Below, one piece after another: positions 49,012-58,994 of a stretch of 64,000 nucleotides of DNA. The DNA comes from Gammaproteobacteria bacterium (GTDB lineage Bacteria > Pseudomonadota > Gammaproteobacteria > SZUA-229): positions 1-64,000 of the forward strand of contig JADGFA010000005.1 of NCBI GenBank assembly GCA_016744065.1, given 5' to 3'. Both the position numbers and the translations under genes were made by a program. Position 1 is the stretch's first letter. The number at the start of each line of letters is the position of its first letter. The notes under the pieces were generated by a model that saw only the letters and a list, made by a program, of their open reading frames with translations, was not told the DNA's origin and made no database searches.

Positions 49012-49087
49012 GCCCGATGAGTAGTCGGTCTCATGCGTGTTGATTACCCATGGGAAGGTTGCAGGTTTAAATCCTGCCCCGCTACTA
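49012..49087 (+). pseudogene. tRNA-fMet-like remnant 1
   Basis: The 3' half follows the initiator tRNA: ATTACCC, GAAGGTTGCAGG, TTTAAATCCTGC and CCCCGCTAC-TA, with an intact 5-bp T stem (GCAGG/CCTGC). The CCA is changed to CTA. The acceptor 5' strand no longer pairs, and the anticodon stem is lost. Not expected to work as a tRNA. Confidence 0.7.
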
Positions 49088-49140
49088 ATATTTATATCAG
49101 GTTCATAGTTTTCAGTTTTGCGAGAGGCTGTGGGTTATGG

Positions 49141-49217
49141 GCTCGATGAGTAGTCGGTCTCATGTATGTTGATTACTCATGGGATGGTTGCAGGTTTAAG
49201 TCCTGCGTCCGCTACCA
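49141..49217 (+). pseudogene. tRNA-fMet-like remnant 2
   Basis: Second copy, with the T stem GCAGG/CCTGC intact, T loop TTTAAGT, and an end GTCCGCTACCA that keeps CCA. The acceptor and anticodon arms are broken. It is nearer to remnant 1 than to the real tRNA, so the pair arose by duplication of an already changed unit. Confidence 0.7.
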
Positions 49218-49223
49218 GATTTG

Positions 49224-49281
49224 ATCTGAATTACACTTAAATTCAGATTTTAGGAAGGCCCCGTATATCGGGGCCTTTTTT
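49224..49281 (+). terminator. Terminator of the tRNA-fMet/repeat transcript
   Basis: A hairpin ATCTGAATT/AATTCAGAT (49224-49232 with 49240-49248) is followed by a strong intrinsic terminator: AAGGCCCCG (49255-49263) with CGGGGCCTT (49269-49277), and a T run to 49281. It lies after both repeat units, so tRNA and repeats probably share one transcript. Confidence 0.88.
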
Positions 49282-49350
49282 ATGGTTCGATACGGGTGTA
49301 AAATCCCTGTGGTTTCAGTCATAACCAACATTAAAGAGTACTTATAAAAC

Positions 49351-49797
49351 GTGAACGACATCTGGTCATTAATTGAGCCCGTAGTTGAAGGCATGGGATA
49401 TGAGGTAGTGGATATAGATTATCGTCCACACCCCACAGATGGTTTATTACGTATATATATTGATGGTCCTGACGGTATTGTACTGGAAGACTGTACGGCT
49501 GTGAGTCATCAGATTAGCAGTGTACTGGATGTAGAAGACCCCATCCCGGGGCAGTTTAATCTAGAAATTTCATCCCCGGGTATGGATCGACCATTGCGTA
49601 AAGTGGCTGATTTTGAACGATTTACAGGATCAACCGTAAAAATTAAGTTAACCGTACCCACGCTTGAAGGGCAGCGGAATTTTACCGGCAAGTTAAAAGG
49701 CATAGAGAATGATGAAGTCATTCTTGAGATGGATGGTGAAACCCATTATCTAGCTTTAGATACAATTGATAAAGCGCGGATCGTTCCGCAATTCTAG
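49351..49797 (+). CDS. rimP: Ribosome maturation factor RimP
   Basis: 148 residues, family norm. The N-terminal domain has IEPVVEGMGYEVVDIDY and LRIYIDGPDGI, followed by CTAVSHQISSVLDVEDPI and LEISSPGMDRPLRK; the C-terminal part is an SH3-like barrel. GTG start. It assists 30S maturation. First gene of rimP-nusA-infB-rbfA-truB-rpsO-pnp. Confidence 0.96.
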   Translation: MNDIWSLIEPVVEGMGYEVVDIDYRPHPTDGLLRIYIDGPDGIVLEDCTAVSHQISSVLDVEDPIPGQFNLEISSPGMDRPLRKVADFERFTGSTVKIKLTVPTLEGQRNFTGKLKGIENDEVILEMDGETHYLALDTIDKARIVPQF

Positions 49798-49852
49798 GGT
49801 TTTCCCTGGTTTTTTTTAGATATTTACTGGAATATGGTTTTTGGAGCCAGAC

Positions 49853-51358
49853 ATGAATAAAGAAATTCTTTACGTAGTAGATGCGGTCTCAAATGAGAAA
49901 GCAGTTGAGAAGGAAATCATTTTTGAGGCGATTGAAGCCGCATTAGCTACGGCCAGTCGTAAGAAGCAGGGCAGGGATATTGAGGTTCGCGTGAGCATCG
50001 ATCGTGAAACCGGAGCTTATGATACTTTCCGCCGCTGGGAAGTGGCTGAAGAACTGGAAGACGGTGGTCTGGAATTTCCATTAAAGCAAATTACTCTGGA
50101 AGCTGCACAAATCGATGAGCCCGAAATTGCATTGGGTGATTATGTTGAGGAAGAAATCGATTCGGTAGAGTTTGGCCGTATTGCTGCACAGACAGCGAAG
50201 CAGGTTATTGTACAGAAAGTACGGGAAGCTGAACGGGCTCGCGTCGTTGAGGCATTTCAGGATCGCGTTGGTGAGTTAATCATGGGTACGGTTAAACGTA
50301 TTGAGCGTGGCAATATATACCTTGACCTGGGTGATAATGTTGAAGGTTTTATTCCCCGTGAAGATGTGATTCCCCGTGAAGCTGTTCGTCCCGGTGATCG
50401 ATTACGTGGTTTTCTGAAAGAAGTTCGTTCTGAGGCTCGCGGCCCACAGCTTTTTATTAGTCGTACTGCACCCGAATTTCTGGTTGAGTTATTTAAACTA
50501 GAGGTACCGGAAGTTGGTCAGGATCTGATAGAAATTATAGCGGGTGCGCGTGATCCAGGGTCTCGTGCGAAAATTGCCGTTAAATCAAATGATCCTCGTA
50601 TGGATCCTGTAGGCGCCTGCGTTGGTATGCGTGGTTCACGTGTTCAATCTGTTACTAATGAGTTAGCGGGTGAACGAGTGGATATTATTCTTTGGGATGA
50701 TAATCCAGCTCAGTTTGTAATTAATGCCATGTCTCCGGCTGAAGTTTTATCAATTGTTGTTGATGAAGATGCCCATTCAATGGATGTGGCGGTTGAAGAT
50801 GAAAAGCTGTCTCAGGCAATCGGTAAGGGTGGCCAGAACATTCGTATGGCCAGTCAGTTAACCGGTTGGAACCTGAATATCATGTCGACGGAAGACATGG
50901 AGGAAAAGTCTGAGAAAGAAGGTAGAGTTCTAGTTGAGTTGTTCATGGAGCAACTTGATGTTGATGAGGATGTTGCAATTATTCTGGCAGCAGAAGGTTT
51001 CTCCAGTATCGAAGAAGTAGCATATGTGCCTGAAAGTGAGTTCTTAAATATCGAAGAGTTTGATGCTGATATTGTTGAGGAACTCCGTGGTCGTGCCAGG
51101 GACGCACTACTAATGAAGGCGATTTCACAGGAAGAGTCAGTTGATGAGCCGCAGAAGGATTTATTGGAAATGGATGGTATGAATGATGAGCTGGCTAATG
51201 CGTTAGCTTCGAAAGGTGTTTGTACTATGGAAGACCTGGCCGAACTAGCAATAGATGAGTTACAGGAAATACAGGAAATGTCGGAAGAGAGTGCCAGTGC
51301 ATTAATTATGACTGCGCGGGCACCCTGGTTTGAAACTGAAGAAGAGGCAAACCAGTAA
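49853..51358 (+). CDS. nusA: Transcription termination/antitermination protein NusA
   Basis: 501 residues from the ATG at 49853, with TTGGAG upstream; the TTG at 49841 in frame is part of that site. Domains in order: N-terminal polymerase-binding domain (1-125), S1 (about 135-200, [22 protein letters not shown]), two KH domains ([12 protein letters not shown] and [13 protein letters not shown]), and two C-terminal helix-hairpin-helix repeats (about 360-495) as in proteobacterial NusA. Controls pausing, termination and rRNA antitermination. Confidence 0.97.
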   Translation: MNKEILYVVDAVSNEKAVEKEIIFEAIEAALATASRKKQGRDIEVRVSIDRETGAYDTFRRWEVAEELEDGGLEFPLKQITLEAAQIDEPEIALGDYVEEEIDSVEFGRIAAQTAKQVIVQKVREAERARVVEAFQDRVGELIMGTVKRIERGNIYLDLGDNVEGFIPREDVIPREAVRPGDRLRGFLKEVRSEARGPQLFISRTAPEFLVELFKLEVPEVGQDLIEIIAGARDPGSRAKIAVKSNDPRMDPVGACVGMRGSRVQSVTNELAGERVDIILWDDNPAQFVINAMSPAEVLSIVVDEDAHSMDVAVEDEKLSQAIGKGGQNIRMASQLTGWNLNIMSTEDMEEKSEKEGRVLVELFMEQLDVDEDVAIILAAEGFSSIEEVAYVPESEFLNIEEFDADIVEELRGRARDALLMKAISQEESVDEPQKDLLEMDGMNDELANALASKGVCTMEDLAELAIDELQEIQEMSEESASALIMTARAPWFETEEEANQ

Positions 51359-51378
51359 CCCTGGGGGAGTCAAAAAAA

Positions 51379-53907
51379 ATGGCACAAGTTACAGTTAAAC
51401 AGCTCTCTGAGGTCGTAGGCGCAACAGTTGAGCGATTATTAGAACAGTTAAAAGATGCGGGAATTATAGTTGCTGATGGTGATTCAGTTATTACTGATGA
51501 GCAAAAATTTAAATTGCTTGATCACTTGCGTAGTAGTCATGGGAAGTCGGCTGCTGCATCTACCGCTAGTAAGGGTAAAATTACGCTAAAACGCAGATCC
51601 ACAGCATCGCTGAAAACCGGTGGTAGTAAAGCGGTTAATGTCGAAATTCGTAAAAAGCGCAGTATTTCAAAGCTCTCTGAAGTGGATACTGAGGACGATG
51701 CTAAAGAAAAAGAAAAAGCTGAAATTCAGCTTTTGATGGCTGAAAAGGAAGCGCGTGAAGCTTTACGAGCAGAAGCTGAAGTTGTTGCAATCGAAAAATC
51801 TAAAGAGGCTGCCAAGCAGCGTGAAGAAGATGCGGTTGCTAAAAAAGAAGCGGAAGTCAAAGCGCGCATTGAAGCAGATCAACAGGCAAAAGTCGTAGCA
51901 AATGCAAAAGCTCGCGACGCTGCAAAAGCTGAAGCATCGAAAACCACCGCTCCAGATGATCGTAATAAAGGAACACAGAAACCTGCTGCTAAAGGTAGCA
52001 GGGGTAAAGGTGATACTCGATACGGCAGAAAAGAACTGCATGTGGCATCGGGTAAAAAAGGCCGCAGCAAAAAAACAAGTCGTAAAGTATTGGCGGCACA
52101 AAATGCAGAAGCAAAGCATGCGTTTGAAAAGCCAGTAGAAAAGATTGTATATGACGTTGATGTGCCTGAAACGATTCAAGTTTCAGATCTGGCTGTGAAG
52201 ATGTCCATGAAAGCCGGTGAAATGATCAAAACTATGATGACGATGGGGGTTATGGCAACCATTAATCAGGTGATAGATCAGGATACGGCTATTTTAATTG
52301 TTGAAGAGTTAGGCCATAAAGCGATAGCGTCTTCAGCAGATGATCGTGAAAATGCCCTGTTATCTTCAGCAGGTGATGAGTTACATGATGAGCAAGCGCG
52401 TCCACCCGTTGTAACAATTATGGGTCATGTTGATCATGGTAAAACCTCATTACTGGATCATATTCGTGAGGCTAAAGTTGCTTCAGGCGAAGCCGGTGGT
52501 ATTACACAGCATATTGGTGCATACCATGTTGAAACTGACAAAGGCGTTATTACGTTTTTAGATACACCAGGTCACGCAGCGTTTACATCTATGCGTGCTC
52601 GTGGAGCACAGGCAACTGATATTGTTATCCTGGTTGTTGCAGCAGACGATGGTGTGATGCCGCAAACTATTGAGGCTATACAGCATTCTAAAGCGGCAGG
52701 TGTACCTTTAATTATTGCAGTAAATAAAATCGATTTAGAAGCAGCGGATCCCGATCGAGTAAAAACAGAGCTGGGTAGTCATGATGTTATTCCTGAAGAC
52801 TGGGGTGGTGAAAACATTTTTGTTAATGTTTCGGCTAAAACAGGTGAAGGTATTGATGAGCTGCTAGAAGCTATTAACCTAACAGCTGAAATGCTGGAGT
52901 ATACGGCGCCTGCTAAAGGCCCTGCACAGGGCCTGGTGGTTGAGGCAACGCTGGATAAGGGTCGTGGTGTAATGACAACAGTTCTGGTTCAGAAAGGTGG
53001 CCTGAAGAAAGGTGATATTCTGTTAGCCGGCCAGGAATATGGTCGTGTACGTGCCATGTTTGATGAGAATGGTAAGCAGATTGATGAAGCGGGGCCATCT
53101 ATTCCTGCTGTTGTACTCGGTTTATCTGGTACACCTGCTGCAGGAGATCAGGTTCAGGTTATGACGGACGAAAAGACTGCTCGAGAGCTGGCAGAAAATC
53201 GTCATCATAAGGTACGTGATGTTAAGTTTGCTGCCCAGCAACAGGCCAAGCTTGATTCATTGTTTAATAATTTAGGTAAAGGTGAAGTTAAGTACCTTAA
53301 TATCCTGCTTAAAGCAGATGTGCAAGGTAGCCTGGAAGCAATTAAAGATTCATTAATGAAGCTTGCTGCAGATAATGATGAAGTGGATGTTGCTATCGTT
53401 GGTTCTGGTGTTGGTGGTATTAACGATACGGATATTAGTCTGGCTGCTGCATCTAATGCAGTTGTCTTTGGTTTTAATGTTCGAGCCGATGCGGCAGCCA
53501 GAAAATCGGTTGCAGAACGTGGTGTGGATATGCGTTATTACAGTGTTATTTATGACCTGATAGGTGATGTTAAGTCGGCATTAACAGGAATGCTTTCTGC
53601 TAAATTCCGCGAAGAAATTATTGGTCTTGCTGAAGTTAAAGATATTTTCAAGTCTCCAAAATTTGGTTTGATTGCGGGTTCTATTGTTACTGAAGGTACT
53701 ATTAAAAAGAGTCAGCCGATTCGTGTATTACGTGAAAATGTCGTTATTTATGAAGGTGAGCTTGAGTCATTACGCCGCTTCAAGGACATTGTTGAAGAAG
53801 TGAAGAGTGGTACAGAGTGCGGTATCGGCGTGAAGAACTACAATGATGTAAAAGTTGGTGATCAGATAGAAGTTTTCGAACGTGTTGAAATGGAACGCGT
53901 TTTATAA
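51379..53907 (+). CDS. infB: Translation initiation factor IF-2
   Basis: 842 residues. N-terminal IF2_N motif ([21 protein letters not shown]), then a long Ala/Lys/Glu-rich linker (about 70-260), a second IF2_N-like segment, and the GTPase core: G1 GHVDHGKT (349-356), G3 DTPGHAAF, G4 NKID, followed by domains II-IV ([13 protein letters not shown] to the C-terminal fMet-tRNA-binding barrel). It delivers initiator tRNA to the 30S subunit. A GGGGGAG ribosome site precedes the ATG. Confidence 0.98.
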   Translation: MAQVTVKQLSEVVGATVERLLEQLKDAGIIVADGDSVITDEQKFKLLDHLRSSHGKSAAASTASKGKITLKRRSTASLKTGGSKAVNVEIRKKRSISKLSEVDTEDDAKEKEKAEIQLLMAEKEAREALRAEAEVVAIEKSKEAAKQREEDAVAKKEAEVKARIEADQQAKVVANAKARDAAKAEASKTTAPDDRNKGTQKPAAKGSRGKGDTRYGRKELHVASGKKGRSKKTSRKVLAAQNAEAKHAFEKPVEKIVYDVDVPETIQVSDLAVKMSMKAGEMIKTMMTMGVMATINQVIDQDTAILIVEELGHKAIASSADDRENALLSSAGDELHDEQARPPVVTIMGHVDHGKTSLLDHIREAKVASGEAGGITQHIGAYHVETDKGVITFLDTPGHAAFTSMRARGAQATDIVILVVAADDGVMPQTIEAIQHSKAAGVPLIIAVNKIDLEAADPDRVKTELGSHDVIPEDWGGENIFVNVSAKTGEGIDELLEAINLTAEMLEYTAPAKGPAQGLVVEATLDKGRGVMTTVLVQKGGLKKGDILLAGQEYGRVRAMFDENGKQIDEAGPSIPAVVLGLSGTPAAGDQVQVMTDEKTARELAENRHHKVRDVKFAAQQQAKLDSLFNNLGKGEVKYLNILLKADVQGSLEAIKDSLMKLAADNDEVDVAIVGSGVGGINDTDISLAAASNAVVFGFNVRADAAARKSVAERGVDMRYYSVIYDLIGDVKSALTGMLSAKFREEIIGLAEVKDIFKSPKFGLIAGSIVTEGTIKKSQPIRVLRENVVIYEGELESLRRFKDIVEEVKSGTECGIGVKNYNDVKVGDQIEVFERVEMERVL

Positions 53908-53926
53908 CTTTAAAAGTATATAGAGT

Positions 53927-53957
53927 GCGAATGAACAAAAAATTGAAGTTCATTCGC
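53927..53957 (+). other. Hairpin between infB and rbfA
   Basis: A perfect 10-bp stem, GCGAATGAAC (53927-53936) with GTTCATTCGC (53948-53957), encloses 11 A-rich bases. No T run follows, so it is not an ordinary terminator; mRNA processing or stability is possible. The 154-bp gap holds no gene. Confidence 0.5.
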
Positions 53958-54061
53958 CTGTACAAAGTTACCTCTTTAAATATTTTTGATTTTATTTGTG
54001 TTTATTCACGTTCGTTTGTGAGAAGCAGTTTTTGATTTCAAAATAACCAGAATGCAATTTA

Positions 54062-54430
54062 ATGCCAAAAGAATATTCCCGATCACAACGTATGGCCGAA
54101 CAGATTCGAAGAGAGCTGTCTGGTCTGGTGCGTGATGAAATTAAAGACCCTCGAGTTAACTGGGTGTCTTTTTCCGCGGTTAAAGTAAGTCGTGATTTAA
54201 GTAGTGCAGTGGTTTATTTTACTGTATTAAATAATGATGAGCGAGATTCGGCTGGGGAAGGTCTGAATAAAGCTAACGGTTTTATTCGCCGTGAGCTAGC
54301 CAAGCGTATACGTTCGCGTATCGTTCCATCTTTAAAATTCGTTTATGACGTTAGTATTGAGCGAGGTACTTCAATGGAGTCATTGATTGCTAAAGCGCGC
54401 TCTACAGATGCGGATTCTTCTGAAGATTAG
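54062..54430 (+). CDS. rbfA: Ribosome-binding factor A
   Basis: 122 residues, a KH-like fold. Begins RSQRMAEQIRRELSGLVRDEIKDPRV, then VSRDLSSAVVYFTVL and the C-terminal RIRSRIVPSLKFVYD-SIERG pattern (here KFVYDVSIERGTSME). Binds the 30S subunit near helix 1 of 16S rRNA during cold-sensitive maturation. Confidence 0.96.
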   Translation: MPKEYSRSQRMAEQIRRELSGLVRDEIKDPRVNWVSFSAVKVSRDLSSAVVYFTVLNNDERDSAGEGLNKANGFIRRELAKRIRSRIVPSLKFVYDVSIERGTSMESLIAKARSTDADSSED

Positions 54431-54520
54431 TTGTTTGACACAAAGACGCAGAGATAAGTTGTTTTGTGTGTGATACAGGCAATAAATAAACTCTGCGTTA
54501 AAAGCTTTTAGGTTAAATTC

Positions 54521-55432
54521 ATGGGTCGTAAAAAGAAAGGTCGTGCTGTCCACGGTGTAGTACTTCTAGATAAACCATTAAAAATTTCATCAAACCATGC
54601 ATTGCAACGTGTGAAACGTTTATTCGATGCGAATAAAGCTGGGCATACGGGTAGTCTTGATCCTTTAGCAACGGGTATGTTGCCTATTTGTTTAGGTGAA
54701 GCGACTAAGGTGTCTGCGTTTTTGCTCGATGCAGATAAGACTTATCGGTTTAAATGTAAGCTGGGTGAAAAGACGGCCACCGGTGATGCGGAAGGTGAAG
54801 TGATTGAGAGTCGCCCTTTTGAGCATGTTCAATTAGCTGATATTGAAAAATATTTACCTGAGCTTACAGGTGATATTATGCAGGTTCCTCCCATGTATTC
54901 TGCGCTGAAAGTGGATGGTCAGCGCTTATATGATCTTGCACGTCAGGGTATAGAGGTAGAGCGTAAATCGCGCCCAGTCACTATTTATTCATTGCAGGTA
55001 ATGTCATTTGAAAATGGAGAAGTGGAGTTAGAAGCGCGCTGCTCTAAAGGTACCTATGTGCGTACCCTGGCAGAAGACCTGGGAGAAAAACTGGGTTGTG
55101 GAGCCTATGTTACTGAATTACGGCGTACCTCGGTAGGGCCCTATCAGTCAGAGATGATTACACTCGATCAGCTTATGGAAATAGCTGAGAATGGTGTTGA
55201 TGCTCTGGATGAGGTTATGATGGAGCTGGATAGTGGAATATCAGACTGGCCAGTGGTTGAGCTGGATGCGGATAGCGCTTATTACATGAAGTTGGGTCAG
55301 CCTGTTCAGGTGGCCAGAGCCCCAACAGAAGGACTGGTTCGGGTGTATGACGGAGAGCAGTTTATTGGTATAGGCAAGATTCAGGGCGATGGTCGGGTCG
55401 CACCTAAGCGTATGATGAATTTGCAGGATTAA
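54521..55432 (+). CDS. truB: tRNA pseudouridine-55 synthase
   Basis: 303 residues. Catalytic D47 in GHTGSLDPLATGMLP, preceded by GVVLLDKPLKISSNHALQ; then YRFKCKLGEKTATGDAEG, QVPPMYSALKVDGQRLYDLAR and RCSKGTYVRTLAEDLG. The C-terminal PUA-like domain ends MMNLQD. It makes the near-universal pseudouridine 55 in the T loop of tRNAs. Confidence 0.97.
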   Translation: MGRKKKGRAVHGVVLLDKPLKISSNHALQRVKRLFDANKAGHTGSLDPLATGMLPICLGEATKVSAFLLDADKTYRFKCKLGEKTATGDAEGEVIESRPFEHVQLADIEKYLPELTGDIMQVPPMYSALKVDGQRLYDLARQGIEVERKSRPVTIYSLQVMSFENGEVELEARCSKGTYVRTLAEDLGEKLGCGAYVTELRRTSVGPYQSEMITLDQLMEIAENGVDALDEVMMELDSGISDWPVVELDADSAYYMKLGQPVQVARAPTEGLVRVYDGEQFIGIGKIQGDGRVAPKRMMNLQD

Positions 55433-55437
55433 GGCTT

Positions 55438-55488
55438 ATCTCCATTGGGGACAGAGCGCGAAAAACGCGACCTTTCCCCGATGGAGAT
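55438..55488 (+). other. Large hairpin after truB
   Basis: 14-bp stem (55438-55451 with 55475-55488; one G-U pair) with an inner CGCG/CGCG pair around AAAAA. It starts 5 bases after the truB stop and has no T run. Likely an RNA-processing or 3'-end-stabilising structure between truB and the rpsO promoter; a Rho-assisted stop is possible. Confidence 0.6.
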
Positions 55489-55571
55489 GGGGCCTGGCAG
55501 GGTAATTCGCTCTAACATGTTATATTTCACCCCAATCTACTGAATAATCAATGTTTTAGACACAAAAGCTT

Positions 55572-55599
55572 TTGTCATATCCCTAAATCATGATAAAAT
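55572..55599 (+). promoter_or_regulatory. Predicted promoter of rpsO-pnp
   Basis: TTGTCA (55572-55577), 16-base spacer, and TGATAAAAT (extended -10; TAAAAT at 55594-55599). It would start transcription about 37 bases before rpsO, as in E. coli, where rpsO has its own promoter. Confidence 0.65.
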
Positions 55600-55642
55600 T
55601 TCGCTTCAATTTTTGAGGCAAATACAGTCAGGAGTTTTGACA

Positions 55643-55912
55643 ATGTCAATGACAGCTACAGCTAAGGCTGAAGTAGTAACTAAATATGCACGCGCTGCAA
55701 GCGATACGGGTTCTCCAGAAGTACAGGTAGCCCTGCTAACTTCGCGCATCGTGCAACTTACAGAACACTTTAAAGAGCACAAGCAGGATCACCATTCTCG
55801 TCGTGGGCTTTTACGTATGGTAAACCAGCGTCGTAAGTTACTGGATTATCTGAAGTCAAAAAATACAGATCGTTATAAAGATCTGATTTCAAATCTTGGT
55901 CTGCGTCGTTAA
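55643..55912 (+). CDS. rpsO: 30S ribosomal protein S15
   Basis: 89 residues from the ATG at 55643 with a CAGGAG site, exactly the E. coli length; earlier in-frame starts would add residues not in the family. [31 protein letters not shown] and RRKLLDYL are the family signatures. It binds 16S rRNA early in assembly of the platform. The gap to pnp is 37 bases. Confidence 0.98.
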   Translation: MSMTATAKAEVVTKYARAASDTGSPEVQVALLTSRIVQLTEHFKEHKQDHHSRRGLLRMVNQRRKLLDYLKSKNTDRYKDLISNLGLRR

Positions 55913-55949
55913 GATAAACTAAATAAATCAGATAATTAGGGTATAACCT

Positions 55950-58040
55950 GTGACTGCAATTAAAAAATCGTTTCAATTTGGGGATCATAACGTAACTATC
56001 GAAACCGGTGAGATTGCTCGCCAGGCTTCAGGTGCTGTTATGGTAGATATGGATGGTACCGTAGTTCAGGTAACCGCCGTAGCTGTGAAAGGTGGAGAGC
56101 CTCGGGATTTTTTCCCGTTAACTGTAAATTATCAGGAGCGTTCATATGCTGCTGGTAAAATTCCAGGAAGCTTCTTCAAACGTGAAGGTCGTCCATCAGA
56201 AAAAGAAACGCTGACCAGTCGCCTCATCGATAGACCTATCCGTCCTTTATTCCCTAAAGGTTATACCTCTGAAGTTCAGGTTATCTGTACAGTTATGTCG
56301 CTTAACCCTGAAATTGATCCTGATATTGCAGCATTAATTGGTACCTCAGCAGCACTGGCTATTTCTGGTGCGCCATTTGCGGGTCCAGTTGGCGCATGTC
56401 GAGTTGGTTATATAGATGGTAGCTATGTATTAAACCCAACGTACAGTCAGTTGAAAGAATCGCAACTTGATCTGGTCGTTGCTGGTACATCTGATGCAGT
56501 TCTAATGGTTGAGTCAGAAGCAGACCAGTTATCTGAAGAAGTGATGTTAAATGCAGTTATGTTTGGTCATGATGCATCTCAGGTTGTAATTAATTCTATT
56601 GCTGAATTAGCAAAAGAAGTGGGTACGCCAGCAATGGAATGGGCGCCACCGGAAGTTAATGAAGATTTAATTAAACAGGTTACAGATGCAGTTACAACTG
56701 ACTTAACGTCTGCTTACCAGGTTTCTGAAAAGTTAGATCGTTATGCAGCAATTGGTAAAGTACGTGATGCTGCTGTTGAAAAATTAGTATCAGATGATGG
56801 CTTCTCTAAAGACGAAGTTAAAGGTGCATTTGGTAAAGTTGAAAAATCAATCGTACGTGGTCGCATCATTGCCGGTGAGCCTCGTATTGATGGACGTAAA
56901 CTGGATGATGTTCGTGCGATTTCTGTACGTACGGGTGTTCTTCCAAGAACGCACGGTTCAGCATTATTCACACGCGGTGAAACTCAGGCGTTGGTTGTTA
57001 CAACATTAGGTACTTCACGCGATGCTCAAAAAATTGATGCTTTAGAAGGCCCAATGACAGACAGCTTTATGCTGCATTACAACTTCCCTCCATTCTCTGT
57101 TGGTGAAGCCGGTCGTGTTGGTACGCCAGGGCGTCGTGAAATTGGTCATGGTCGTTTAGCAAAGCGCGGTGTTTTAGCGTGTATGCCAGGCACAGATGAT
57201 TTCCCGTATTCAATTCGTGTTGTTTCTGAAATTACAGAGTCAAATGGTTCCAGCTCTATGGCTTCTGTTTGCGGTACTTCACTTGCATTAATGGATGCAG
57301 GTGTGCCTGTTAAGACGCCAATTGCGGGTATCGCAATGGGTCTTGTTAAAGAAGGTGAAGAATACGCGGTATTAAGCGATATTTTAGGTGATGAAGACCA
57401 TCTGGGTGATATGGACTTTAAAGTAGCCGGTACAGCAAACGGTGTTAACGCGCTGCAGATGGATATCAAGATTACAGGTATCACAAAAGAAATAATGGAA
57501 AAAGCATTAGAGCAGGCGAAAGCAGGTCGAATGTTTATTCTGGGTGAAATGAATAAGGTTATTTCAGAACCAAGTACTGAAATGTCTCATTACGCACCAC
57601 GTTACTTAACAATGAAGATCAATCCTGAAAAAATTCGCGATGTTATCGGTAAAGGCGGTGCAGTAATTAAGTCAATTACTGAAGAAACTGGCGTAACGAT
57701 TGATATTGATGATGACGGTAATGTGAAAATAGCTTCAAGTGATTTTGATAATGCAGAAGCTGCTAAGATTCGTATTGAGCAAATCACGGCTGAAGCTGAA
57801 GTAGGCAAAATCTACGAAGGCGAAGTTATCAAGATTATGGACTTCGGTGCCTTTGTTCGTATACTGCCAAATAAGGAAGGCCTGGTTCATATTTCTCAAA
57901 TTTGTGAAGAGCGTGTTGAGAAGGTAAGTGATAAGCTTTCTGAAGGTGAGAAAATTCAGGTTAAAGTGCTGGAAATTGATCGTCAAGGTCGAATTCGTTT
58001 AAGCATGAAGGCTGTTAGTGAGGCGACCGCTGAAGCGTAA
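55950..58040 (+). CDS. pnp: Polyribonucleotide nucleotidyltransferase (PNPase)
   Basis: 696 residues, GTG start. First RNase PH domain ([29 protein letters not shown]), a linker helical domain, then the second, active PH domain ([28 protein letters not shown]). The KH domain is [15 protein letters not shown], and the S1 domain [26 protein letters not shown]. It degrades RNA 3' to 5' with phosphate, in the degradosome. Followed by an intrinsic terminator. Confidence 0.98.
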   Translation: MTAIKKSFQFGDHNVTIETGEIARQASGAVMVDMDGTVVQVTAVAVKGGEPRDFFPLTVNYQERSYAAGKIPGSFFKREGRPSEKETLTSRLIDRPIRPLFPKGYTSEVQVICTVMSLNPEIDPDIAALIGTSAALAISGAPFAGPVGACRVGYIDGSYVLNPTYSQLKESQLDLVVAGTSDAVLMVESEADQLSEEVMLNAVMFGHDASQVVINSIAELAKEVGTPAMEWAPPEVNEDLIKQVTDAVTTDLTSAYQVSEKLDRYAAIGKVRDAAVEKLVSDDGFSKDEVKGAFGKVEKSIVRGRIIAGEPRIDGRKLDDVRAISVRTGVLPRTHGSALFTRGETQALVVTTLGTSRDAQKIDALEGPMTDSFMLHYNFPPFSVGEAGRVGTPGRREIGHGRLAKRGVLACMPGTDDFPYSIRVVSEITESNGSSSMASVCGTSLALMDAGVPVKTPIAGIAMGLVKEGEEYAVLSDILGDEDHLGDMDFKVAGTANGVNALQMDIKITGITKEIMEKALEQAKAGRMFILGEMNKVISEPSTEMSHYAPRYLTMKINPEKIRDVIGKGGAVIKSITEETGVTIDIDDDGNVKIASSDFDNAEAAKIRIEQITAEAEVGKIYEGEVIKIMDFGAFVRILPNKEGLVHISQICEERVEKVSDKLSEGEKIQVKVLEIDRQGRIRLSMKAVSEATAEA

Positions 58041-58064
58041 GCTTTTGCTTGTATTTATGTGAGA

Positions 58065-58091
58065 AAAGGGGCTTTTAGCCCCTTTTTTTTG
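58065..58091 (+). terminator. Intrinsic terminator after pnp
   Basis: AAAAGGGGCT (58065-58074) pairs with AGCCCCTTTT (from 58078) around a short T loop, and a long T run follows. It closes the rimP-pnp operon. Confidence 0.93.
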
Positions 58092-58451
58092 TTTTAATTT
58101 TTGTGGTATGTTTATTCGTAAATGCGTTAAAAAATACCCGGCTTTATAGGCGTTTAAGTTTTTTGTTTCAGGCCGGATAACCCCGGTAAGGGCAATAGTT
58201 TATAAATATATTAGAATAATCATAACGAATAAGTCGCAAAAAATTTATAAGTGAGCTATAACTTCATAAGTGAAGCCTAATTTAGGTATCAAATATGAGA
58301 TAACTTCTCAACAAAACAATATAAATACCTGATTCAAATATATAAAATCATAATGTATACTCAATAAAACTGCCTTAACTGTGAGTTAATTGGCGGAAAC
58401 AGGAGTGGATATATGCTCAAATACAAAGTGATTAAGTGACGGATAAGTATT
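58092..58451. other. Noncoding AT-rich gap before the TPR cluster
   Basis: About 360 bases without a gene. A small imperfect palindrome GGCCGGATAACCCCGG lies near 58173 and a TATAAAAT near 58341; neither makes a convincing promoter with a -35. It must contain the promoter of the three-gene unit that follows. Confidence 0.5.
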
Positions 58452-58976
58452 ATGCGTAAAACAATATTAACTTTATTAACGATACTGATGCTGAATATAA
58501 CCTCAGCAATAGCCGCCGATGTAACAAAAGAGCAAATCAAGGGTCTTGATGAGCAGGTGCAGGATATTAAAAAAGATGTTATCGACTTAACTGCTGGCCT
58601 GTTGCAGCTCGAAGAAAAATTACTATTCCCATCCAATAGCCAGTTTGCATTATTTGTATCACTTGCCGATCCAGAAGATTTACGTCTGGATGCAATACAG
58701 ATCAAGCTGGAAAATAAAGTGCTGGCTCATCACCTGTATACCTTCCGGGAGCTGGAGGCTATGCAAAAAGGGGGGGTGCAAAAAATATATACAGGAAATA
58801 TAAAAACGGGTGATCATAAGCTCGTGATCAGCTATACAGCAAAAGCAGTCAGTGGTGGTGAAATGAAACGCAGTAGCAGTTATACATTGAAGAAAGGGGT
58901 AGGTCCAAAGTTTGTTGAAATAAAAATAGGTGGGCCGGATGCGGGTGACCAGGGTTTAGAGTTTAAAGACTGGTAG
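58452..58976 (+). CDS. Exported protein of unknown function with N-terminal coiled coil
   Basis: 174 residues. A clear signal peptide (about 1-22, cleavage after AIAA) leads into a heptad-rich helix (TKEQIKGLDEQVQDIKKDVIDL). The rest is beta-rich with IQIKLENKVLAHHLYTF, GNIKTGDHKLVISYTA and a conserved-looking end KFVEIKIG. No catalytic motif is seen. It is followed after 18 bases by a TPR protein gene, so it probably belongs to the same periplasmic assembly. I do not recognise the family. Confidence 0.75.
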   Translation: MRKTILTLLTILMLNITSAIAADVTKEQIKGLDEQVQDIKKDVIDLTAGLLQLEEKLLFPSNSQFALFVSLADPEDLRLDAIQIKLENKVLAHHLYTFRELEAMQKGGVQKIYTGNIKTGDHKLVISYTAKAVSGGEMKRSSSYTLKKGVGPKFVEIKIGGPDAGDQGLEFKDW

Positions 58977-58994
58977 GGCCAGGTTTCAAATTTC

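Larger units (their letters stand above)
48962..49218 (+). repeat. Two tandem 129-bp units, each spacer plus tRNA-like segment
   Basis: Unit 1 starts with TTTATATCAGGTTCAT at 48962 and unit 2 with the same 16 bases at 49091; every landmark recurs at an offset of 129 (for example AGTCGGTCTCATG, GTTGATTAC, GGTTGCAGGTTTAA). Each unit is a ~50-base spacer plus a ~77-base tRNA-like part, the same spacing as one tRNA plus spacer. By eye, the tRNA-like parts differ at about 6 of 65 positions and the spacers at about 11 of 50. In unit 1 the spacer can fold as a 12-bp hairpin (48971-48982 with 49003-49014, two G-U pairs). Confidence 0.85.

Noticed and set aside
51763-52179. Long minus-strand and alternate-frame readings within infB
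   Set aside because: They are shadows of the repetitive Ala/Lys/Glu codons of the IF-2 linker, with odd Cys/Phe-rich composition and no start signal.
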